Positions 21,401 through 33,400 of a DNA stretch of 64,000 nucleotides are shown one piece after another. The stretch comes from Tuctoria greenei (lineage: Eukaryota; Streptophyta; Magnoliopsida; Poales; Poaceae). A program made the position numbers and the translations under genes. Below the pieces are notes generated by a model, which made no database searches, was not told the DNA's origin, and saw nothing but the letters and a program-made list of their open reading frames with translations. Every line of letters starts with the position of its first letter. The stretch's first letter is position 1. Location of the stretch: positions 70,182,933 through 70,246,932 of the forward strand of contig JAYESD010000004.1 of NCBI GenBank assembly GCA_036927565.1, read 5' to 3'.

Positions 21401-24400
21401 AGTATGGAGAAATTGCTAGTCCATTGACCGCTCTTCTCAAGGACTCTTTTTCTTAGTCTCGAGCAACAACGGATGCTTTTTAAAGGTTGAAAACAGCATT
21501 AACCTCAGCCCCAATTCTGTAGCTTCCTGATTTTCAGAAGCAATTTATGGTGGACTGTGATGCTTCAAGGACCGGTTTTGGTGCAATACTCCATCAAGGG
21601 GAAGGTGTCATTGCTTATTTCAGCAGACCGATGGCTGCCCAGCATGCTAAGCTACAGGCATATGAAAGGGAATTGATAGGCTTGGTGAAAGCGGTCCCAC
21701 ATTGGAGACCATATTTGTGGGGAAAAATTTTTACTGAGCGTACTGACCATTATAGCTTGAAGTTTTTGCTGGATCAACGTCTTACCACCATCCCTCAACA
21801 CACTTGGGTGAGTAAATTGTTTGGGTTTGATTTTTCAGTGGAGTATAGGCCGGGGAAACAAAATGGGGCAGCTGATGCCTTGTCAAGAAAGGAAACAGAG
21901 GAAGGGAGCTTGCAAGCCCTATCTGGACCACATTTTGCTCTGTTTGATGAGCTAAAATCTGAACAGACCACAGACGGTACAGTAGCAAAACAGAAGCAGG
22001 AAATTCTGGCCCAAACAGCACCTGAAGGGTGGGATTTGGTGGATGATTTGCTTCTGTTCAAAGGCAAAATATTTTTGTCAGAACATTCTAAATTCTGGCC
22101 CCAAGTGCTGGAACAATCACATATGGGCCATGAGGGCATTGAGAAGACACTGCACCATTTCAGAAATCAGTTTTACAGTCCCTTGGTTACTAAACGTGTG
22201 AGAGAATTTGTGAAGTGATGTACCACCTGTTAGAAGAATAAAAGTGGCCACTTGCATGCAGCCGAGCTACTCCAACCACTACCCATTCCGTCGGAAGTAT
22301 GGAGCGATATAGTAATGGATTTTGTTGAAGGATTTCCAAAGGTGGGAGGTAAGTCAGTGATCCTCACAGTAGTTGATCGTTTCTCAAAATTTGCTCATTT
22401 CATTCCCCTGGGTCATCCTTACTCAGCATCATCAGTGGCTAAGGAATTCTTTGAGCAGATTGTGAAGTTACGTGGATTTCCATGTTCCATTGTGAGCGAC
22501 AGGGATCCGGTCTTTACTAGTAACTTCTGGATAGAACTATTTCAGCATGCAGGAGTCAAATTAAAGATGAGTTCGGCCTTTCACCCTCAAATTGATGGTC
22601 AGTCCGAAGTAGTAAATAAAGTCATCACTATATATTTAAGGTGTTTGGCAGGAGATAGACCTAAGACTTGCCTCAAGTGGTTGCCGTGGGCTGAATATTG
22701 CTACAACACAGCATTCCACACGTCTTTACAAACTACGTCATTTCGAGTTGTGTATGGGAGAGACCCCCTGTCCTTATGTCTTATGAACCAGGGAGAGCTC
22801 GGGTGGCAGCAGTGGACCAGCAAATACAAGAGAGGGATGAGTTTTTGAAGGAAATAAAAGAAAGGATGGAACAGCTCAGGATGTCATGAAATTCTATCAT
22901 GACCAGAAGAGAAGCTTCATTGAGTTTGAAGTCGGTGATTGGGTTTGGGTGAAGCTTCACCACCGGAATGCAGCTGGAATTATAATTACAAGGGTCACAG
23001 CAGAAAAACTGAAACCCTTTTTTATAGACCATTCCAGGTTCAGGAGAGAATTGATCAGGTTTCATACAAACTGAAATTACTGCTGAAAGCAAGAATCTAT
23101 AATGTGTTTCATGTCTCTCTCCTCAAGAAGTTTGAAGGGTAAGTTCCTGCAGAGGAAGCAAAGCTGCCAGAATGTCTTCATGGCAGGGTTATTCCATCTC
23201 GGGATGTGGGAAATTCTGGTGCAATGGGAAGAAAGAGGTGATGCTGAAGCTACTTGGGAGCTACTCAAAGAATTCAAGGAAAAGTATCCTCACTTTCAGC
23301 TTGAGGACAAGATGTTTCTCGGCGAGGGGGGAAATGGCATCGACTCTTTCTATGGGCGCAAGTATGTTAGGTGCCAGCAGGGTAATTAGATAAGGGAGAA
23401 AAGAGAATTCAGTTATTATTAGATTAAGTTTGTTTTGGTTGTTGAGATCATATTCTGCTTAACAGATCTGATCCCCTAATAAGTTGTGCCCTCCCTAGTT
23501 CTATAAGAGGGCAGCAACATAGTTGTAATTGAGCATCGAAGAAATAAAGTATCCCCTTCCCTAGTGTTTTCTTCGGTCGCCCTAGCTGGGCACTCTTCCA
23601 ACCCAAGCGACTCCTCTTCATCTACTACTCCACGCTATCCTCTCCGGTCAGATGCCACTTCAAGGCAAAGGCTCCTCCCTCCCCAGCGTCCTCCCAGGAG
23701 GAGGTTCGGTACCAGGAATAGTAAAGGCATGTCACTAAGTCCAGCTGGCAAACATCTGGTATCAGAAATAGTGGAGTTCCCTTCAGAGGCACATATATTC
23801 AGAAGACCAAGCAATATATACCAAAAAGAAAAAACTCAGAGAAGAGCTGAAACGATAAATACTTATAAATTGAAAAGATATCATGTTACAGATGCATTTT
23901 ATGGCCAAAATATCCCAGGCGCCCAAAATCCAACAAAAAAGATTGAGTGCAGCATCTGGTGATCAGATAAGGGAGTTTGTTAGTTTCTTATCTTCAGTTT
24001 AGTTCTCTTAGCATTCAGTTGATCACAATAGAAATAAGGGGTGCCTAGTCTATAAAGGCAGCCCGACTAGTTTGTATTAGGTATCGAAGAAATAAAATCT
24101 CCTTTGCCTGGGGTGTTCTTCGGTCGCCCTGGCTGGATCCCCTGCCAGCCCAGGCGACACCACCCATCACTCTCTTCCCTGTTCATCTCGTTACCCTCTT
24201 AGATCCAACACACAGTCACACCAGCTACTACATTCTCCCCTGCGTACTCCCAGGAGAAGGAACCATAACAACTTGGTATCAGGGATTGTGCAGTGCCCTA
24301 TATCAATGGCTCGTGCTACTGATCCTGGGGAAGTGACGATCTCGCAACAACTTGATCGTATGTCCGATTGCCTATCTTCACAGATTGCCACCTTGAATGG

Positions 24401-27400
24401 CCGCATGGACACTCATGATGCCCGCATCGCCAAAACAAAAGATGCAATCTCAGAGATCAAGGAGGCGATCAAAGAACTGGCGGTTGTTAGATCACCTAGA
24501 CGTACTGAAGATCAGTTCTCTGGCAACAGAACCATACAAGGGGAAGATCGGCGCGCTGCCCACAGATTTCCGAAAATAAACTTCCCAAGTTTGATGGGGA
24601 ATATGACCCTCTGACTTGGCTCACTAAGTGTGATTCCTATTTTCGAGGAATGAGAACGATGAATGAAGATAAGGTCTGGTTGGCGTCTTTACATCTTGAA
24701 GCAGCAGCAGCAGCACAGCGGTATTATGCTCTAGAGAGGGATCACGGAGTATTGTCCTGGCCTAGGTTTGTTGATTTTGTCAACTGCGGTTCGGGCCCCC
24801 AATTAGATCCAATGGTCTAGCTGAGATCAAGGAGTTGTACATGACTGGTACTATTGATGAATACCAACGCCAATTTCTGGCTTTGCTCTGCAGATGTGAG
24901 GACCTGTCCATCACGCAGCAAGTCAACCTCTTCACAGCAGGTCTGGGACAACCTTTGCGCACTGGTGCGGAACTTCAGGCCCTAGCAAATCTCCAGGCTG
25001 TTATGAGCCTTGCCCAGGCCTATGAACAACGGTGGGCTCATGAATAGGATGGTCGACCACTGCCTTCTAGAGGGGGACAGCGGGGCAGCCTCAAAACCAC
25101 GTCTGGGCCTGCACCAGCGTCCAGCAGAGGCTCGGTGTGATACCGTTGGCCGGCGATCGTCGTTCGCGGCGTGAGCAACAGCGGCATCGGCGGCGAGTGG
25201 CGCACGGCGAGCGGAACCCGACGACGCCATTCCGGATGTTGCCACCGCTCTAGGCCGTCCAACCACCGCCACCGCCCTTTCCTGGCTCGGCTCGACCGGA
25301 TCTGGCCCACCGGCTGCCGCTGTGGCCCTGCTGGATGTTGGAAACCCGCACCAATAATCAACTGGAAATTCTTAATTAATTCGGTCGAGAGCAGACGGCT
25401 ATATATAAGAACCCCTTACAGGCAATTTGACTCTTCCTAGAACTTTATCTTCAATCTAAATAGGACTCTAATCCATCCTTACTTGTACTCAAACTCTAAC
25501 TCTTACCTAATTTGGACTCTATCTAGACCTCTTCTAGATATTCTAGAAAACAAGATCATATTCAACAATCACCCCCTAATCTTGTTTTCTAGGACACACT
25601 GACTAATTTAGGATACATTTTAATGTGGGCACTACACCCCCAGAATGGGCACGACATCCTGAAGATGAATTTAGTATGGGCACATCTTCAACCCCTAGGA
25701 TGGACACAATTACATTCGGACACAATTTTGGGTGGGCACAACTACACCCTGAGGTGGACGCAACTACACCCCCTAAGATGGACACATCCACCCTGAACAC
25801 GAATTTGTGTTTTCACCCTGGAGTGGACACAATTACACCCCCTGAGCATGGACACTTACATCCGGAACACATTTGGGTTGGGCACATCTTCAACCCCAGA
25901 ATGAGCTCATCTTCATCCTGCTCATGAGTTTAGGTTGGGCACAACTTCAACCTGCACTCGACATCGAAATGGGCGCATCTTCATTCCGATGACACACTCG
26001 AGATGGTCACATCTTCATCTCGAGCACACCACGCTCATGATTGCCTTCGTTGTCGTAAACCACCGCTGCCACGTCGTTGGATACACCTTCCTTGTACGTG
26101 ACTAGAACCAACATGATTCGAACCCACCAGCTCAACCGTACGTTGGATACACCTTCAACCAGGATTTGTTTGCCCACCACTGTAACTTCTTGGGAGCTGC
26201 ACCTGACCTTGTACTCACTATGGGCAACCGCTCTTCATGCACGTGTTGTTGTATGTCTGCTGCACAGGTGCAGCTTGCACTCTGCACCAGCTGTCTACCC
26301 ACGTTCTTCACACAGCCACACTCTCTTCTTTTGTTGGGCCACACCAGCACTGTAGACCTCCACACATCGCAATTCCAGCACGGCGCTTCTAGCACCCGGA
26401 GTGCATCTGTCCCTTCGTGTGCCTCCCGCAACGCTGCTCTTGCATACCAAGATGAATCGAGCGCACGGACGCCTGTTTTCTCCTCGCTCCTGTCTGCCGA
26501 AGCGCTCGCGCTTTTTTGCCGATTCTGCCTGCGCCAATTTTTCGGCTCCCGCGCAAGACTCCCAGTCCTTTGCACTCTGGTTCTGCGCGCACTGCCCAAA
26601 ACACGTGAGGGTTTTACCGCCGAAGATCCGAGTCGCTCGCCCGTGAAGTTCCGATTCTTGCGCGTGTAAATTTTGGTAGAAGTGGTACTCTACACCCGCC
26701 TATGTGTTGCATATTTATAGAAGAATTACATGCGGAGATATAAGCTGGACCCGGTCAGTTTTGATACATAAAATCATAACAGAACTCTATTTTCAGCCTA
26801 TTCTAAACAGTCGGGTCCATTGAGATAATCTTCTAGAATATTTTCTATTTACAACTCCTGTTATCTAAATTTGGACTTGATCAAAACAACCTTGACGTTG
26901 TCACGCTTGTAGCACACGGACTCCCTTGTACCATATCATACCGTGGCACATGTTATTTCCTTCAACACCTCCCCTCAATCTCAGCCACTCATATTGAGAT
27001 TGCGTTGGAAATCCATGTGCTTTCTTCCCGTCAGACTCTTGGTGAACCCGTCGGCCACTTGATCTTTGGATGAAATAAACTTGATCTGCAAGGCTTTATT
27101 TGCTACCCTCTCTCTTACAAAATGGTAATCAATTTCTATATGTTTAGTCCTTGCATGAAATATGGGATTAGCTGACATATAATTGGCTCCAAGATTATCA
27201 CACCATAAGGCCAGTGCCTCTGATTATTTAATTCCCAATTCTTTAAGAATGGTTTCTACCCATATAGTCTCAGCTGTGGCATTTGCTAGAGACTTATACT
27301 CCGCTTCAGTACTAGATCTTGAGACAGTGATCTGTTTTCTAGCACTCCATGAAACTAGATTCAGTCCCAAAAAAACTACAGAGCCACCAATTGATTTTCT

Positions 27401-30400
27401 ATCATCTATACAACCAGCCCAGTCCGCATCTGAGAAGGCATTAATATAGAAAGAGTTCCCTTCAACAAATTTTATTCCATGACTGATACTCCCCTGTATA
27501 TACCGCAATATCCTTTTAACAGCAGTCATGTAAACAGTGGTAGGTGCATGCAAAAATTGGCATACCTTGTTGACTAAGAATGCCAAGTCCAGCCTTGTTA
27601 AGGTTAAGTACTGCAGCCCCCTACAATACTTCTATACCTTTCTTTCTCCTTTTCTCCTAGAGACTGTCTTCGAAAGCTGGATATTTTTCACTGGCTGAAA
27701 GAGGCGTGTTCACTGGTTTGCAGCTCCTCATTCCGGCTCTAACAATTAACTCGACTGCATATTTTTTTTCTGATTAAGTAAAATTCCTACATGTCTCTTC
27801 TCAACCTCTATTCCCAAGAAGTAATGTAGATCACCTAGATCTTTAAGAGCAAACTCCTTTTTCAAATTAATTAGCAACCGATCCACTACAAGCTGAGAAG
27901 AGCTAGCTACAATGATGTCGTCTACATAAACCAATAGAAATATTGTGATACCTTCTCTTTTGAAGATGAACAGGGAAGTGTCACCTTTTGACATCACAAA
28001 ACCGAGTTGCATCAGTTTTGCACTTTGCCTTGAATACCATGCTCGTGGAGCTTGCTTCAAACCATAGATGGCTTTATCTAGCTTACAAACATAATCAGAA
28101 TACCTCGAATCTTTGTATCTCGGGGGTTGATTCATATAAACTTTTTCTTCAAGATGACCATGAAGAAAGGCATTTTGAACATCCAACTGTCTTCGACACC
28201 ACCTGTTTGATATAGCAATGGACAGTACTATTCTAATTGTGGCAGTCTTGACAACCGGATTAAATGTGTCCTCATAATCAATATCGTATCTTTGTTTAAA
28301 GCCTTTAGCAACGAGTCTAGCTTTATACCTGTCTATGGATCCATCAGTCTTCTTTTTAATTTTGTAGACCTACTTGGAGTCCATTATATTACTTACCTTC
28401 TCTTTCGGAACGAGATGCCATGTACTATTTTTCTCAAGTGCCTGAAGCTCAATGTTCATGGCCTTTCTCCAATTTTGATCGTCCAGTGCTTGTTGAAGAC
28501 TCAGGTTCTCCTGTAGAGGTGAGCAGGCAAAAAAAATCATCTCCTAATCTCTTAGGCTTAGTGATATTATTCTGTAATCTGGTCCCTAGACGATTTTCAG
28601 CAGCAGAAAAATTCGGAGGATTATTGACCAAAGAATCAGCTTGATTTGTGCTTGCTGTTACTTGGGCAGGCGGTGTTGACGTGACAGAATCTGAGCCACG
28701 CACATGCAACAAGGCAGATTTTGTTTCCTCCCCTCGCGCAGAAACGGTGCAGTCTGCGGGCACATCCACCAAGGTTGCTTCTCCTCGTTCTGTCGTGCGC
28801 AGCACCTGATCGGAGTTATTCGAAGAGTCTGGCAACAATCCCGACGCTGATCTCTGTCCGGGCACAGGAGCAAGCGCAGGACTTTGCAGCATATCTTCTT
28901 GGGGATCAGCGCCTGGATCTTCTACGGCTTCTCATGCACTGCTTTCCTGCATATCACAATAAACTCCATCCTCTTGTGAGTTGACAAATCAACCGACTGC
29001 ACTCTTTCTTGAGGAATATTTTGCTGATTATTCAACTTATATACTCCTGTGGGATCTAGCAAAGTTGGATAAAGGAGGATCTCAAACCTAAGTTGTGCAC
29101 CGGCATTAGGATTTAGATGTTCAAACGAAAACACCGTTTCATCAAATACAACATCCCTTGAGATGTATACTCTACCACTTTCAACATCTAGGCACTTGTA
29201 TCCCTTATGGAGTGGACTAAATCCAATAAACACACACTGTTTTGAACTAAATGTGAGTTTGTGATTGTTGTAAGGTCGTAGGTGTGGCCAACAGGCACAA
29301 CCAAATACCTTGAGTAGGTTATAATCTGGTTTTACACCGTATAGCCTTTCTAAGGGGTTTTGGAAGCCGATGACACGTGATGGGGTCTTGTTGATGAGGT
29401 ATGCAGCAGTACTAAACGCCTCATCCCAAAATTTTAAAGGAAGAGATGCTCTAGCAAGGAGAGATAAACCTACTTCAACAATGAGCCTGTGTTTACTCTC
29501 TGTTGAACCATTCTGTTGATGGGTGTGTGGACAAGACACTTGGTGAGATATTCCTAATTGTGTAAAAAATGTGTTTAGCTTTTGGTACTCTCCCCCACAA
29601 TCGGTTTGCCTGGAGACTATTTTTGTGTTGAATGCTCTCTCTACTTGGGCCTGGAAAGTACGAAATTTCTGAAACACCTCACTTTTGTGCCGCATGAAGT
29701 ACACCCACGTGAACTTACTAAAATCGTCTATAAAGCTTACATAATAACAATTCCTTCCGATGGAAATAGGAGCAGGACCCCAAACGTCTGAGAATATCAA
29801 TTGCAATGGATGATTGGAAATACTTGATGACCTAGGAGAAGACATGCATCACACACCTTATTACTATTGGATTTAGAAGGTAGGGAAGTTTATTGCTACT
29901 AATGACTTTGCTAACAATAACCATGGAAGGATGCAATCTCTCATGCCATCTTTCTAATGAAGGTTTGATGGTCATGAGTGCACACTTTGACGAGGATGAA
30001 TGCTCAAGCGACGGCCATGGGTAAAGACCTCCCTTACACTTGCCTTGAAGCAGTGTTCTCTTCGTAGCCCGATCCTTTACAAGGAAAAAATCAGGATGAT
30101 ATTCAATAAAAACTGAATTATCAAAGGTAAGCTTATGCACCGAAAGAAGGTTTTTTGTTGTGGAAGGAACATGTAGGACGTTAGATAGATGAAGGTTTCG
30201 GATAGGAGTATGTAAGATTGAATTTCCAACAAAGTTTATCCTCATACCAGAGCCGCTAGCTGTGCGGACCCTCTCTTGTCCATTATATTTTTCTTTGACA
30301 TTGAGCTTATCAAGATCTCCAGAGATATGGTCAGTCGCCCCCGCGTCGGTATACCAATTGGTATCCACACCATATGATGACATGTTCATGTTATTTGCTA

Positions 30401-33400
30401 ACTTCTCTTCGATCTTGAAGTCTTTGTCAAATCGATACCAGAAACGTTTAGCCAGATGGCCATATTTTTCACAAATATGGCAAATAGGCTTGTTCTCTGA
30501 ATTACCGCGACCTCTTCCTGGTTGCGGTCCACGACCTCCTCTGCGGCCGCCTCCCCTGCCATGAAAACCTCCTCGCGAAACATTGTTAGCGTTAATATTG
30601 TATTGATTGGAACTCTCTCTCTAATCTTGCTTCCGTTGCTAGTAGTTGGGCGAAGAGATCTGACAAGGAGATTGGTTCTGGCCGTGTGCTTACATTCTCA
30701 ACAAGAGAATTGTAATCTGAATCTAGGCCTATTAAGATGTAGGAGACAACATCTTCATCTTCTAGCTTTTTGCCTGCTGCCCCCATCTCATCTGCATACT
30801 CTTTTATTTTTGCAAAATATGTGGCAATAGACTGCTCTCCTTTCCTGGTGCTCGATAATTTCGCCCGTAGGTGCATTATCCGAGCCCTAGATTGAAAAGC
30901 AAAAGATACTTGGATAGCATTCCATACCTCCGATGAGGGCAAGTACATGGCCACCTGTGCCAGTACTTCTTTAGACAAAGTTGAGTTAAGATAGCTCCAC
31001 AATTGTTGATCTTCAACCAACCACGTTTCGTAGTCTGGATTTGGTACTTTCTCTTGAGTCTTATCAGGCTTCTCAATCACAATCTCCTCTTCTGGCTTCT
31101 TTCTTGTGCCGTCGAGGAGCCCATAGAGTTGTGCGCCGCGGATGGAAGGCAAAACTTGCGGCTTCCATAGAAGGTAATTTCCCCTTGTTAGCTTCTCAAC
31201 ATGACCTCAATCAAGTCAAATGTATTAAAGATGAGGCAGGTCGAATTCTATTGAAGGTTGAAGAGATTAGGAACAGATGGCGGGACTGCTTCAATGGACT
31301 ATTCAATGACGGGAATGAGAGCATTAGATTTGAGTTGGATGACTCATTTGATGACACCAACAGGCGATTCGTGCGGAGGATACAAGAGTCTGAGGTTAGA
31401 GAGGCCTTAAAAAGGATGAAAGGGGGAAAGGCCCTCGGCCCCGATGATGTCCCCATTGAGGTGTGGAGATGTCTAGGGGATGTAGCAATAGTATGGCTCA
31501 CTAAACTATTCAACCGCATTTTTCAGTCAAACAAAATGCCTGAAGAGTGGCAAAAAAGTATTTTAGTACCCATCTTCAAAAATAAAGGAGATGTTCAATG
31601 TTGTGCTAATTACCAAGGAATTAATCTTATGAGACATACTATGAAGCTCTGGGAGAGAGTGATTGAACACCGCTTAAGGAAAGTGACCAATGTCACTAAA
31701 AACCAGTTTGGTTTTATGCCTGGGAGGTCTACTATGGTGGCGATTTTCTTACTTCGTCAACTTATGGAGAGATATAGGGAGCAAAGAAGGATCTACATAT
31801 GGTGTTCATTGACTTGGAGAAGGCATACGATAAAGTACTAAGGCCGGTCATGTGGTGGGCGCTAGAGAAACACAAAGTCCTAACAAAGTACATTAATTTT
31901 ATAAAGGATATGTACGATAATGTGGTGACAAGTGTGCGCGTAAGGGGTAGTGAGACCGATACTTTTCCTATCACAATAGGGCTACACCAAAGATCAACCT
32001 TAAGTCCATACATCTTTTCCTTAGTGATGGACTAGGTGTTGAAGGATATACAAGGCGATGTCCCTTGGTATATGTTTTTTGCTGATGATGTAGTGTTGGT
32101 AGATGAAACTAATGGTGTTGATAGAAAATTGGAGCTATGGAGGCAGATCTTAGAGTCCAAGGGGTTTAGACTTAGTAGAACCAACACCGAGTATATGAGG
32201 TGCGACTTTAGTGATGTCGGGTGCGAGGAGGAAAATATTAGTTTACAAGGACTAGTACCTAGGAGGGACACATTTCGATATTTAGGATCAATGTTACAAA
32301 GCAATGGTGATATTTACGATGATGTTTGCCACAAGATCAAGATCGAATGGATGAAGTGGCGGCAAGCATCTGGAATCTTATGTGATAAGAAAGTTCCACA
32401 AAAATTAAAAGAAAAATTTTATAAGACAGTGATCAGACCTTCGATGATGTATGGAGCATGTTGGTCAACTAAAAGGCAACATGTCCAACAAATGAGTGTT
32501 GTTGAGATGCGCATGCTACGGTGGATGTGCGGTCACACAAGAAGAGACAAAATTAGCAACGAGATGATACGTGATAAGGTAGGAGTGGTACCAATTGAGG
32601 AGAAGCTAGTGCAACATCGCCTACGGTGGTTTGGGCATATCCAACGGAGACCTCCAGAAGCACTGGTCAATAGTGGGATTATAAAGAGTAGAGAAAATTT
32701 TAGGAGAGGTAGAGGTCGACCAAGGTTGACATGGCAGGACGCGGTGAAACGAGACTTAAATGAGTGGGACATACCTAGAGATTTGGCTCATGATAAGACT
32801 GCATGGAAATTAGCAATTCATGTGCCAGAATATTATTTTATTCGTATTTTGTTACTCTTATCTTCTTTGTTATTAATCCATTTCTAAAATAAATAAAATG
32901 TATAATCTTATTTCATTTGTATTTTTCTTTTACTCATCTTATTTTGTATTACTTGTCTTGAAAAATTGTTGGGTTTCATTTCTAGCTGACCCCAACTTGT
33001 TTGGAACAAAGGCTTGGTTGTTGTTGTTGTTGTTGTTGTAGCTTCTTAACATGATGAGAAAGCGTGTTGAAGCCCGTCACCGTGAAGAACTCGGCATGAT
33101 TTCTCAATGGAGAATTATGGCTCTGGTTACCATGTAAAGTTTGGTAGAAAGGTATTTTACACCCGCCTACGTGTTGCATATTTATAGAAGAATTACATGC
33201 GGAGGTACAAGCTGGATTTGGTCAGTTTTGATACATAAAATCATAACAGGACTCTATCTTCATCTTATTCTGAACAGACGGATCCATTGAGATAATCTTC
33301 AAGAATATTTTCTAGTTACAACTCCTGTTATCTAAACTTGGACTTGATCAGAACAACCTTGACATTGTGACACTTGTAGCACACGGACTCCCTTGTACCA

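Larger units (their letters stand above)
18539..23714 (+). mobile_element. Reina-type Ty3/gypsy chromovirus, complete with LTRs and target duplication
   Basis: The element is bounded by LTRs at 18539-19056 and 23336-23714 and flanked by a perfect 5-bp duplication GGAAT (18534-18538 and 23715-23719). The order is gag, protease, reverse transcriptase, RNase H, integrase, chromodomain. The small size (5.2 kb), short LTRs and chromodomain point to the Reina lineage. It lies in intron 6 of the sterol gene, in antisense orientation to it. Coding is broken by stops and frameshifts. Confidence 0.93.

Noticed and set aside
26132..26669. Overlapping open frames on both strands in the non-autonomous element
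   Set aside because: No conserved motif in either, GC-rich composition, and no conservation evidence; probably chance.
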